A stretch of 64,000 nucleotides of DNA, taken from NCBI GenBank assembly GCA_900708905.1, contig CAADRB010000027.1, positions 1,385,850-1,449,849 of the forward strand, given 5' to 3'. Source of the DNA: Hymenolepis diminuta (lineage: Eukaryota > Platyhelminthes > Cestoda > Cyclophyllidea > Hymenolepididae). Shown piece after piece: positions 38,073 through 49,989 of the stretch. The first letter of the stretch is position 1. Each line of letters starts with the position of its first letter. The notes below the pieces were generated by a model. It made no database searches. It had not been told where the DNA came from and saw nothing but the letters and a program-made list of their open reading frames with translations. The translations under genes and the position numbers were made by a program.

Positions 38073-41000
38073 ATGAAATATGAATATGAAGATTTAACAC
38101 CATCTCAAGAATTGCTGGTGAAACTTCTTCACGCTCAAATTTGCAGAAGTGACGGGAGTGAGACATTTGCTTGCCCTTTGACCTTCTGTCCCGATGGAAA
38201 ACAGTTATATGAGCATATTGCTAATTGCTTTAAAGATTGGGAGTGCCAAGAACACTTATGTGTAATATCGAGAGGTCTGTTAAAGCATTATCGAGACTGC
38301 ATGGAGGATGAATGCAAACTGTGTGGACCTGTAAGAGTTCGACATGAGCTAAACCTCTCCTTGACGCATGCACTCACTGGATTTTTTTCACCTTCACCAC
38401 TTCCACGTGATCCACATCCATTTCACTGGCGGTGGCCCCTAGGCGAATCAAATTCATCTACCTCGAATTCTTCAAACAAACAATCCCAACAACCACGATC
38501 AGTATCCGACTTATCAATCGTCCCTTTTGTTTGCAAAAACATCTATTTATTAGGGATGTCCACTCAACGCCGCACTCAAATGATCCGTAGTATGTAAGTA
38601 CCTTTTGTATTTTACTGAACCGGCGTTTTAGAATCGATTTTATGCTGCCAAACTCAAGCCCTGAGATATACAATGATCCAATGATATCAGATGTGATTAG
38701 TCGTGCTTTAAGACTTGAATGTATAGCTTTTGCGGAAGCTAATGGCGTTGAAACATACAACGAGATAGCCCTTAAATTGGCCTCCTCTGCAAAGTCAGAA
38801 TTAGAAAAAGAAAACTGGATTCAACTGTATGATAAAATAAGTGAGAAATCAAATTCTGTCAAGGGGAATAAACCAGTCGACAAGACAAAATGGAATCGAT
38901 GGCCTGCATTGGAGATTTATGATATATTTGCACCAATTATTAGGAATCTTGTGGCTTCTAAGGAAGGTTGCTGTTTTCGAGATCTCACACACTTGAGGCC
39001 AGGTAGAAGATTCAATTCTCGAAGATTTCCACTGGCAAAGGTGGACATGAATACGATAATGAGTAAATTGAAGAATAGCTCTTACTCAGATCCATGGAAT
39101 GTAGTGGAAGATTTTCATCAAATATACAAATACGTGTCACAAAATTTTGAGGAATTTGAACCGATTTATAAAACTGTTACCGAGGTAAATTGTACCATTT
39201 TCATCTTATAACCCCACTTGTAAAGTTTCTTAAGAGCTTTTGTAATTCTGTCGATCCTATCATGAAAAAACTTGGTTACTGCTGTGGAACATATTACTAT
39301 AAATCGATTACATATACATGCGATACAGGAAATAAATGTCAAATTCGAACAGGAGATGAGTACCTCGAATATATGAATAAGTAAATTAAGGATGTTTCTT
39401 CATAACTTAACTCTAACCCTTTTAGGGATAAGAAAGCTCTTTCCAGAGATCTGTACCGTATATGCTATCCATGCTTTGAGAAGTTGGAATATAAAGGAAT
39501 ATTCACAGATGACCTTAATAAATCCGCAGTGTAAGTTGGTGTGTTTTTATTAAACATTAAATTCTTTTCATAGACTTATTCAAAGGGATAAGTTGAGTGA
39601 TATTCTTGTGAATAAGGCTCAAAAAGGTGAACATTTGATCTGTTGTCGAGAATGTGGTCGTAAATTTCATGCTTTATGCGTTCTCTACATGGAATGTATG
39701 TGGCCAAATGGTTATATTTGTGCCACTTGTATGCAAAATTCAAATAAACCGTTCACTCGAAATCTTCTGACTGCCAAAAATCTACCGCGGAATAAACTGA
39801 GCGATTTTATAGAGGGAAAGGTGGAATTTTTCCTAAAAAGGAAGAATATTAATACCAACGAAGTAAGAATTCGTGTTCTATCAAATGTCGATATGTTTAT
39901 GAAAGTAAAACCACTAATGCGAGCCTACTTGCATGCGAAACGGATGTCTACTGAACCTTTCCTTTATCGACAAAAGGTGGTTTTCGCCTTTCAAGAAGTA
40001 GACGGCATAGAAGTGTGTATTTTTGGATTCTATTCCCACGAACATGGAGTTAATTCATTGCCCCCAAATAGGGGACGCGTGTTCATAGAATGCATAGACT
40101 GTCTTCGATACTTCCAGCCTGAAAGTGAATGTTCCGTACTCTACCAAACGATTATGGCTGCTTATCTGGAGTATGTCCGAAACCTCGGGTTCTGGTATGC
40201 CCATTTGTACTCTGGTACAAAGGATGAAGATGAAGTATTTGGCATATTCTCTGGAAATTCGTCAAACACACTGATGCGAAATCGTGCAGCTCGACGTGTC
40301 TTGTACAATGGGATCTTTCAGATATTAATGAATGAGTCAATCGCAGCGGGTGTAGAGGACATATACGATGAAGCCTTGAGGTCTAATACTAGATACATCA
40401 CTGACATCCCGTATTTTCAAGGGGATCTCTGGCCCGATGTCATCGAATTTTGTATAAAGGTAAATTTCTGTGAGTCTTGTCTTTATTTATGTAACTAAGC
40501 AGTAAATAATTCTAACTTCAGAGGTATAAGAAATAACTGAGCCAGGAAAACTATTAAAATGGAGACTTTTCTGCATTATCCTACTCTTCATTTTAGTCAG
40601 TATTAGTTCCTTCGGTTAATTAATTGAATACTATTGCAAGCGTTGAAGATATCTTAATCAGATTTTACCCCACTTAACAGAATTCACGGAAGAATCATTT
40701 TGTTCAGATGTTCGAAATATGATCCCTTCGCACAACGATTAATGTTCTCGTTTGCATAGTAACAGGTCATTGGTTCAGTGCCCTTCGGTGCACACCCAAT
40801 GGGCGGATACGCGGGGAGAAAAGTCTGACCTAATAAAATGCGGACAGCAAAATTCAAGTTTTCCCCATAGAGGTTCTGTGATGATACCCTTCCCTTCCCC
40901 TCTCCGCCTCCCACCAGGGAATTTTTGACATCTGGGCTTTAATGTGGTCAAGCCCTCACATATTGAAGGGTTAAATCTTAGTGATAGAGAAAGGGCCATC

Positions 41001-42569
41001 TATTCACAAAACCCAATGTGAGATTACAAATTCTTTGCGCAATTGAATATGTGTTTCTAAATTTATTATGCACTGTACTAGTCGAAAAGTATAATTAATA
41101 TCAACTAAACGCCGTGGTTGATGAGATATAAAAGTTTCGGAAATATTTCATGGCAATTTCTTTAACTTCTTTACACCGATCTCTTCTATAGCCCATGGCT
41201 GTCTTCTTCACAAATATTCATACGCGGGTGGTAGATGCATTGCATTTCATAGTTCATTTCACAAATATTCGGTAATGTTATAATCAAAATGGATCCAGTG
41301 TTTCTTGCTTTCTATCCATTTTGGCAGGGGAAGTGGAAATTATTAGATCACTCCCCAAGTCCCCCCATTTCTAAAGCACTGATATTTGATTGTGTGGTAT
41401 CCAGATCTTCATTGTCTGGCTGCATGAAAAACTTCATTGGCCATATTTGATTTCTCCTTGTCGTCAAGTATATCTCGTTTGTCTATCTAAACTGTTGTAA
41501 TTAGTAGAACCTACAAAACTTTGATCTAGCCAAGACGAGTTCTTTGAAATCTTCTGGACCCTTGTATGTAGTACCTAATCTGTTATACCATAAATTCATT
41601 TATTCTTCCTCATTATCGTGGTCCTATTTTATATAGCCTTGCGTTCTCTTTATCTAGCATTCTTTCGATAAGGTGAGTCAACTAACGCAAAATTCGATAT
41701 CTTTGGATGATATAATGAAGAATCCAAGCTTTTGTTTCACTTTTGATGAAGGAGCCAAAAACCTTCTTTACGACACGCTGAAGGATTACCGAAAAGATTT
41801 CCATGTTGTCCGCCTCAACTTTCCATTCAACCCTTCACTTATTGCTGATCCTGATGAACAGGTTTGGGGGCGATGCATCCAAGATAGGCAAAGTTTTGCC
41901 AAGGAGATTGCGAGAACCAAATTTGATTTTGCTGTCTTTAGAGAGGCCAGGTTTTTAACGACATCGATACTTTTTGAACTGCACAGAGAGAATAACGGAA
42001 TGAAGTTATATTTCTGTCGCTCTTGCCATTCACTAATTACCAAAAGATGGAAGTGTAATATATGTCGCAATTTTTATCTATGCCCCGACTGTCATCAAGA
42101 GGAAAAACATCCTCATTTCATGCTTGAGTACCAAGTAAAGTCTGCTACTCCTCCATATGCTCTTCCCACTTTTCTCGCGGACTTCAATCACGTTAGTCAA
42201 TGCCAGCGCCTCTGTTGCGAATATGAGAATTGTGGATCGACTAAGGCGGCATACGATCATTTTATTACTTGTCTCCAGCGCACTACCGGTGCATGTTCAT
42301 TGTGTTACCATATCAGTTGTAGCCTTACCTCTCATTCAACACAATGTGATCAAGTAAACTGTCCAGTACCGTTTTGTAAGGACCCCAAGGTACGCGTTAC
42401 TCTTCCTTCTCTAATACCCTCTTATGGAGTTCCAGAAGGTCCATGTTACTCCAGTCAGTCTCAAGGTCAATTCGGTCCACCACACGCAAACATTACTGCA
42501 CCGCATCAGATCTATGGTATGCAGCAGTATCAACAACAAAACATATCGGCTTGGAGAAATCCACAATAA
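38073..42569 (+). CDS. p300/CBP-like coactivator, paralogue B (scaffold domains kept, catalytic signatures lost)
   Basis: Coding exons: 38073-38593, 38632-39184, 39226-39380, 39426-39530, 39574-40459, 41658-42569; 3132 nt, 1043 aa, phases consistent. The last acceptor could instead be 41672, five codons later, in the same frame. Domain order: TAZ1 with three complete zinc sites, Ser-rich linker, KIX-like helices, degenerate bromodomain, CCG-type RING/PHD region (LGYCCG; RECGRKFH), HAT-like fold (GLEVC-like IEVCIFGF; LEYVRNLGF; IPYFQGDLWP), ZZ finger, and TAZ2 with all three HCCC sites at canonical spacing (final site H-STQ-C-DQVN-C-PVPF-C). The bromodomain lacks the YN motif and its ZA loop is rewritten. 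In the HAT, p300 R1410, W1436 and W1466 are replaced and Y1467 aligns with Phe. It is therefore probably a weak or inactive acetyltransferase acting as an adaptor; this is inference. Short Gln-containing tail only. Poly(A) hexamers at 42569-42574 and 42625-42630. Confidence 0.87.
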
Positions 42570-42624
42570 ATAAATCAGTATCGAGGAATGTGAAAACGAA
42601 TCGCAAGATCGTTTTTTGCGAAGT

Positions 42625-42630
42625 AATAAA
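42625..42630 (+). terminator. Poly(A) signal AATAAA for CBP-like B
   Basis: The hexamer lies 56 nt after the stop codon; another overlaps the stop itself (42569-42574). The 3' untranslated region would be very short. Confidence 0.45.
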
Positions 42631-42710
42631 CGTGCTGTATAGCTATTGTAAATATTATATATTAAAACATTTGGCAAGGTAAAAAATTTTGCAATTTTTC
42701 ATGGTGGGAA

Positions 42711-43890
42711 GGCAACTGAAATCGATTAACGGTAAGTCAAACAAGCGATAAAAGGGAGGGACTCGAAAAGATGTTGCGAGTGAATTCAAGGTATCGAAGA
42801 GTCTTAATTCATTTGACTTTCGGTTTCGGGTCGCACAATATTAAATTAATGGGTAGCTGAGCTTCCAGAATTCAAATTTCATTATTCATTCCCTAGGATT
42901 ACTTGTCATACTGACTGGTTGTCTGATTCACATTAGGTAAAATTCATTCGCGTACTTTTCTTTTAGTTACTCTTGGTTCCTAAATGTTATTAAATAAACT
43001 CTAAGAAGGCGCTTCAGCACATCGGAACAAATAAGTAGAGAGACAATTTAAAGCTCTCATTCAAGATGCTCTTTATTTTTTTAAAGTAACAATTTATCAA
43101 AGTGGGCATGATTTAATCCACTGTTTAGTCAATGTTGAATGATTCAGGAAGGACTATTGCGGACGTAACCATCGATAAAAAGCTGAATATACAACTGTAA
43201 TCGATCTCTTAAATAAAATCGGACAATTCGATGATGCTGGAGATAGGTCTCTTGATTTCGGGGCTTCACATATCTTCTCATCCTGTCCTAATCTATTCAA
43301 AAGCGTTTAAAACAATTTTACAACGATAAAACATACGTCTATTTTGTTTTGTCAAGTATAAGAATAATAGTGCTTGTACAGAAAGAACTGAGAAATAAAT
43401 CTGTGGCATTTAGTTTTGCATAAAAATGTCAGAATACTCTACTGATTTTCTTAAATCTTTTGCACAGAGTCGTATCTATCTATAAAGCCTGGTTACGTCC
43501 AAAATCCACGATCGTGTTAAGTAAACACAACTTCCAGAGATCTGTTAATTTAACATTTTCAGCTTTCTCATCTGTGCCAAGTTAATTCCGTAAGCTGTTG
43601 AACATCCTGTAAGATTATTGTGCATTCTCAACCGTCGGAAGGAAAAATTGAATTGAATTTTGATTGAAAGATTGGTTATTAAGCAGTGGACATCGTAGAT
43701 TAGACTTGGCTCCAGTTCAGGGGATGAGTCATGGTATTTAAATATCTGGTGAATATTGTACAGCTGGAATCCAAAAATCAAACGAAAGTAAAACCCTTTC
43801 ATATCTTGAAGTTGCTCTCAGCATCTTTTCGATCCCTTTCCCCTTATTTCTTGTTGGACTTTTAATTAACTGATTGTGTTTGCTTCCAGC
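42711..43890. repeat. Two opposed copies of dispersed repeat family D
   Basis: 42711-42900 on the plus strand begins GGCAACTGAAATCGATTAAC and carries AAGCGATAAAAGGGAGGG and GAGTCTTAATTCATTTGACTTT blocks. At 43560-43890 the complement reads matching pieces (GGAAGCAAACACAATCAG, GGGATCGAAAAGATGC), so the two copies face each other and form an imperfect inverted repeat. The remainder of 42570-44253 shows no gene. Confidence 0.4.
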
Positions 43891-44253
43891 AATTAAAAGT
43901 TGTATAAGCTTCATATATCACTGTGATTACTAATAATTCTGATGAAATCTACGTTTCTATCGTTTTCTGTCTCTTTAACTAGACAACTTCAATTGCATAC
44001 CGACTATTTACAGCTACAGATTAAACACTACTCCTTTTAGATAGAGACTTTTGCCATCCACCAAGCCATCAATAAGGTCCAAAGAAAACAAGCTCCGTTT
44101 TTTCAGAAATTCACAACTTTTTTTAAGAAAAAGGTTATATTGGATAGAAAGGTGAAGAACTAGAGGAACTGAACACGGTAATGCATAATAATATTGAGTA
44201 GGTATGAAATAAAGGCCAGAGTGAAATGCGGTGAAAGTGAAAGATATAAAGCC

Positions 44254-46741
44254 TTAGAGTTCCTCGTGTCCAAGTGGACGTCCATAGTTAAGTGCCTGGC
44301 TGCCCACAAAGAGAGAATGATGTTCAAGAACTTCTTTCACTTCCAGCTTTCCATCCTGTAAAAAAATAGTTGTTTACAGCTACTTAATATGTTATAAGTA
44401 GAAATAGTTTAGAGAAGTGTGTACAATTACTGAATGAGTTAAAAGTGTGTCGAATTTATTTAAATACCTTATCGTCATCAGCGTGGTAGATGAGGTGTTT
44501 GGCTTCAGCTTCAACGGGATCGTAGTCAGTGGGCATGATCCATTCACCAACTTCCTGCCTGTCCATACGCTTGTCACCGTTCTTGTCACGGTGTTTCAAG
44601 AATTGGTCCTTCTCTTTTTGCCCCCAATCATCAAGGGGTCCCTTGGGGTCAAATGGTCTGCCATAGGATCTGGCTAAATCAACTAGAAGCGGAAATTGCA
44701 ATCTTTAGATATATATCTTAAGATACAACAAGCTAGAACACTAAGCTCCTACCATGGTAAATAATTCATGCCGAAAAGCATGCCCATGGTGGAATATTTG
44801 AGGGCTTCCTTCATAATCTTCATGCAATTATGACTACATGCGATATATTCCTCTGGACATACTTAGGTATTCATCAACTGAGACATAGCCATCTTTATCT
44901 GTGTCTACACTGTCAAGCGTTTCCTGAGTAACGAAAAAGCTGGCATTAGGTTCCGATGATATGAAAAGGTATACAAACATTTGGGAAGACAGCTTACCTC
45001 AATGACAACATTGCGCATTCGAGGGTAGTCTTGTGGGTGAAGAAAGGCACCGTATTCATCCAAACTGAGCTTGTTATCGAAGTTCGTATCAGCAGCATTC
45101 CAACGTCGTTCATCAGCCCTCTTCATCTTGATGTATTGAGCTTGACGTTCAGGATCGGAAGAAATTTCTGCGAGAAGGAACCAAACATTACCATAAGGGC
45201 GAGTTCAACACTCGTCAGCGCACATCATATTCTCAACTGTATTAGCAGGTAAATTGGAGTTTTTTATTTGAGTTTGCCTAGAATGCTATTCCTACATCCG
45301 AGGGGAAGGTTGGAAAGACACTTTCTTCCAATGAACTTGAGGTACATTAAACATGAATTCTATTTTCCCCACTTCTCCATCGCCAAATCGGATTAATTCT
45401 TCAAATACATTTTCAAATTAAATTTAAAACAAAACGTTTAGTGATAAATGAACAATACACTGTGTGTCTAGAAATACTTATTTATGATTATCGCATGACC
45501 ACGAATACTAGGCTAGATATCTGCGTGGCAAGGTCAATCAATCCTGACCTACTTTTGACTAATGGGGGGAAAGAACAGCTGCTGTGATACAACGCTGACG
45601 GCACGGGCAACCAATCAGAAGCGAAGTGTGCAGCCGTAAAGTTTCCAGCACAGAAATGACGCGACTACTGCCACGTTGGCGGATTAAGACCGGGAAAAAA
45701 TTACCAAGTTCATATTTACATATGCTAAAAGAAGATAATTCAAATGAAAAACGGCAAGAGAGACGCTGATTAAGAACAGAAGAAACGCGACCTTAATGAA
45801 GAATCAAAATGCAGAGTCTTTGAACCACTTATAATTTTTCGACAAAGTAATAATAGCGAGCCTATCTGATGCGATGCAGTTATTTAAATGACTACAATTC
45901 TGACTAAAACTAATTAACAGGGGGACGGAATACAATGGAGTTTCATAAATCAGGTTGGTTTATCGAGCCTTACTTTACAAAGCAAGAATGATAAGAACGT
46001 TATGTATCAATGAGCTTTGGAAAATAAACAAAAAGCGTTGCAAGAATCTTGACTAATGGTAGCAAATGAGGATAGTTAATTAAAGCAATAAAACCGACTA
46101 TAGAGCTGAGATTATACTAAATGCCAAAATTGTAAATTATTGAGATTAACAGAATTTTGTCAAAAATTTACATACTCCGATGAGCTATAATTAAAATTTT
46201 GAAATATATTCACTCACTAATGTCATATCTCCACCAAAAATAAATACTACAAATTCTCCAACCTACCATCTTCAACGCCATAGGTCCTCTCTAGATAATC
46301 CCTCCAAGCTAGAGGTTCATTTTTGTTTGAGTTAAGATTCTTCCAGTGACGGTTGGCGTCGGCTCGAACTGCAGTTTTGGAAACGAAGGAAATCCACCGC
46401 TTCAATTCGGCCTCTGAGACAGCTCCGTCGCCATCTTGATCAATCTTCTTGAAGATTTCACTAGAATTTTTAATAATTACCAATTTTGTGGATTACGTTA
46501 ATCGTTCTCTAGATTCCTTATCTGTAAGCTTATCGAATTCTGCAGCTAATTCTTTACCAAGGAAAGCTTCATGATCGTATTGGAGATTGTGAAGCTCGGG
46601 ATTATCCTCATTGTGATCGTGTTCACTCAATTCCTACAGCAGGATTCAATGAAATTCACATCAACCTACCCTTCGTTCTGGGTGAGGTTTAGCTTCCACA
46701 AGGAAGAAGGATGCCAACAAAAAAACAACCATGCACCTCAT
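44254..46741 (-). CDS. Calumenin/reticulocalbin (CREC family) EF-hand protein of the secretory pathway
   Basis: A low-affinity Ca2+-binding protein of the ER and secretory route. Exons in transcript order: 46741-46670, 46633-46497, 46460-46267, 45167-44998, 44923-44863, 44682-44468, 44355-44254; 951 nt, 316 aa, the normal family length (about 315). Residues 1-17 form a signal peptide ([17 protein letters not shown]). Six EF hands follow: EF1 canonical ([12 protein letters not shown]); EF2 degenerate ([12 protein letters not shown], with Glu at the usual Gly-6); EF3 [14 protein letters not shown]4 [14 protein letters not shown]5 [14 protein letters not shown]6 [12 protein letters not shown]. 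The C-terminus is HEEL, a variant of the HDEL/HDEF ER-retention tail. The family-typical [22 protein letters not shown] and LFVGSQA blocks are present. Calumenin and reticulocalbin cannot be separated by eye. A TATAAAT box lies upstream. Confidence 0.92.
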
Positions 46742-46774
46742 CGCGCGGATTAAGATAAGTGGTAACACTAGGGG

Positions 46775-46807
46775 AATTTATAGTGTGGGCAGACGCCAAT
46801 GACCAAT
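46775..46807 (-). promoter_or_regulatory. TATA box and paired CCAAT boxes of the CREC gene
   Basis: On the minus strand TATAAATT lies at 46782-46775, about 35 nt upstream of the start codon at 46741. Two CCAAT boxes (46796-46800 and 46803-46807, read on the plus strand) lie just further upstream. The leader would be only a few nucleotides long, which again leaves trans-splicing possible. Elements are read directly; function is inferred. Confidence 0.5.
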
Positions 46808-46819
46808 GAAGGCAACCAG

Positions 46820-48430
46820 CCAGGTGGATTAAACAAATATTATTTCGTGCAAATAGACGCAAAAAACATAAAATTATAAGGTAAAATATGTATATAAATT
46901 ATAAAATTCTTAAATTTTATCTTGGAGGATATATTTTACCTTAGCTATTTTGTTTGCGAATCTGTATATAATAAGCAATCTTGTCCTAGTATTAAAGGTA
47001 TTTTAAATAAGTTGAAGTAGAAGGAAGAATATTAAGAAATTGGTTAATGATTTATGCCTTTATTTTTTAATAAATTTCCTCCCTTCTCACAGTATACAAA
47101 GTACTTTCACATCCTTTCAATTAGATATTGGATAATCACATCACCTGCTTTTTGTTAGATTTCCTCTGATATATTTTATCATTTTTAAAGAGCTTTCATA
47201 AAATTGCTACTAAGATACTCACTAAATGAGCTGTACTAAGACAATATTTATCGTTTTTGACAGCTCAAACGTTATCTTTCTTCCATAGAATATTTCATTC
47301 GTTAGGTTAGAATTGATACAGGTGTTGAAGCTATGTGCCCATATTCATAATATTCGTTTTCTCGAACCTACCTTGCAAATCTCCGTGGAATATATCAAAT
47401 TAGCTCATTCATATCTTCTATCAATTCGGAATTCTATTTACTTTCATATCGTACCATGTTTAACCTAAATTGAATATGCCAAACGCTGCTCTTTATTAAC
47501 TTTTAAGTTGTCTACCTTCCCACCGGATTCTGAAACCACCGCAGTCAACGGGAATAGCGGCACTGGAATTTGGTAACAATGTGACTTATTCGAGAACAAT
47601 AACAGTTGAATTGCCATTGTCTAAAATTGGATACATTGCCACTTTGTTATACTCTCACAAAATAAACTCTGTCATCTCTTTATGAAACAAAATCTGAATA
47701 TGCGAAAGCAAAATTTTTCTCCGTATTTTCAAAAATGTGTCCAACCGACGAATCGTCATTAGTCCAATGAATAAACTAGACTCTAATTATTTTCCTTAAA
47801 TTATGAGTGAATTTCCCATGTTGACACCCCATAGACGTCATTTCAGAATACAACTGAATATGATATGATTTAGATAAAATTATTTTTATTATTGCAACAG
47901 TACTGCTAAAAATATATATTATGGTTTTTAATTGTGAAAATCAACTGAAATCGGTTAGCATTAAGTCCAATTAATGATAAAGGGTAGGGGAATGAAAAGG
48001 TACTAAGAATAGTCAGGGTGTCAGAGAGTCTTGCTTCATTTGACTTTTGGATTTGAGTTGAATATATGTACTTATTGAATAATTCATGTTTCAAAATTCA
48101 AATTTCATTGTTGGTCCACTGGATAGGAACAAATTCTTATCTAAGGTGTTCAGCGTTAAATTACCAGTTTGACCATGATTATCGGTCTTGCCACTTCAAT
48201 TCATTTATTTCTTCCAAATATTGAGAGAGTTTAATTATTTTATATTGCATTGAGCAGCTTACATTATATAATTAATAACAGAGATGAGATAACTAAAAGT
48301 TTTAACAGTGCAATAGTAAAGTTATCATATATTCAATAGTACACAGTAATTATTCTTAATTTACTGAGGAATAACTAAGTCGTAATGCTTAACTACATGT
48401 AATGGACACTAGACAAATCAACAAAGCTCG
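46820..48430. other. Intergenic region with one family D repeat copy
   Basis: 47935-48230 carries a family D copy (ACTGAAATCGGTTAGCATTAAGTCC, then GATAAAGGGTAGGGGAATG and GGTCTTGCCACTTCAATTC). Nothing else recognisable. Confidence 0.4.
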
Positions 48431-48439
48431 GTTTGAACT

Positions 48440-48900
48440 TGAAGGACGACTCCATGCATTTTCAAATGTTTTCTTTAATTACATCATCTATGAAAACACT
48501 TCGATCTTTCTTCCCGAAGCTGCAGTGATGTCTTTATGTCTCTATGACTCAAACGCCTGTCCTTTACATCAAAAAGAGATGACTGATTGTCCTTTTTTTC
48601 TATAAGTGTCCTATTTCAGTTTAAAGTACACTTGCACTCATATGCCCACGCACGTCCTTGTCCAAGTGATTCATTTTTGTATTTCAATTCACACACGCAC
48701 ACGCTTGTCAGGTATCTGCTCGTACGCTTCCCCCTCATCCCCTTCCTCCTCCATCTCTTTTACTCTCTCGAATCCTCATCGTAGTTTATTCAACACACTT
48801 TAGCCCACACAATTCTTCGTATTCTACTTTTTGGAATTGTTTTTCGCTGTTGTTAGCTGCTAATTGTAGTCTTAGCTTCTACGATTTGGTTCTGGTTCAT
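48440..48900 (+). repeat. Direct duplication of about 450 bp, first copy
   Basis: The segment and 51325-51760 align along their whole length: GAAGGA, a TGCAGTGATGTCTTTATGTC block, CCAAGTGATTC, CTGCTCGTACGCTTCCC, TCTCGAATCCTCATCGT, TTAGCTGCTA and CTGGTTCATG. Substitutions and small indels are spread throughout. There is no shared long ORF, so it is probably a non-autonomous repeat or a local duplication. Confidence 0.65.
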
Positions 48901-49416
48901 TCGTTTCGACACTCTCTCAGCGCACAAGTTTGGTATTCTGTGGTCGCAACCCTCTATCCCTCAGTGTACCCCTAGATCCTCCATTCACGTTCATATATAT
49001 TTTGCTGACATACGATTAAACCACTGGTCTCCTCTCAAATCTCGACCCTTTGATATACGGAATAAATGGTTGTTGGCTCTTGAATTCGTAAAATTTGCTC
49101 ATAGGTAAACATGACAGAGCTCACAATAATTCATTCTGAATTAACTTTTAGAATAAGATACAAATGCTTCATAATAAGATAGAAATGTATATCCATAATG
49201 AGAAATTGGACAGCTTTACTTCCAAAATTCAAATAAGTTGATTGTAATAACGTTAGGTCTATTGGGATCACATTGTTCGAACATTTGGAATAAGTTAAGC
49301 TACTCATGTCGCCAGATCAGTTCGGAGGGGGCAGATAAGCCACTCCAGTTTAATAATAAGTAAATTAGGTTTATTTTACAAAATATTTCATCGTTAGATG
49401 CCAGTGGTGTCTCGTT

Positions 49417-49538
49417 GTTGGTGTCTCGGCTTGATGATCAACACCTGTTTAGTTACCTATGTGCAAACACGCACACAGCGAGACACTATAGTGGAGATCT
49501 TATCGCCAGTCAGTCATTTCTAATCGTCAGGTGTTGAT
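49417..49538. repeat. Imperfect hairpin (possible MITE remnant)
   Basis: ATCAACACCTG at 49437-49447 has its exact complement CAGGTGTTGAT at 49528-49538. A GTGTCTCG on the left arm has CGAGACAC between the arms. The inverted repeat could be a small foldback element or chance. Confidence 0.3.
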
Positions 49539-49989
49539 AGACATCTGCTGGCTATAGTATTGACCCTTGACTTCCTGGCTTAACTATACGCATCACTTGG
49601 ACTCCCATATCATTTCTTACTAGACTATTAGGTACCATCTCATGATTATAAGTCTTAAAAATGTTTGCACTACCTTAATAGCACTTAAGGGCAACGGAGA
49701 TCCAATCCCTAAGCCTACTAGCCACTAATCAAGTGTTTTTCTGTTGTTGATAATATAATTTTGTTGGTGCGATAAACTGTTTACTCTAAGGCGCTGAGTC
49801 TGGGGTCCCAGTCTCTTAATAAGGTTTTAGAAATTCTGGTAAACAAAAAAAATTGATAATTTGACTATAATATTTAAATTTATCACTTCTTAATTACTAG
49901 AACAGTCAATGAGTTTGCACCTGTTGGATTTTGGTCTATTCAAGCATATGAAATATAACATAATGAGAATGCCACGTAGAAATTTCTAT

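Noticed and set aside
40684..40999. Minus-strand ORFs in the last intron of CBP-like B
   Set aside because: Located inside an intron with no recognisable protein; weak resemblance to the repeat block near 19.4-19.6 kb suggests repeat sequence at most.
48587..48803. Overlapping plus-strand ORFs in the duplicated segment
   Set aside because: The second copy at 51.3 kb does not keep these frames, so they are not conserved coding sequence.
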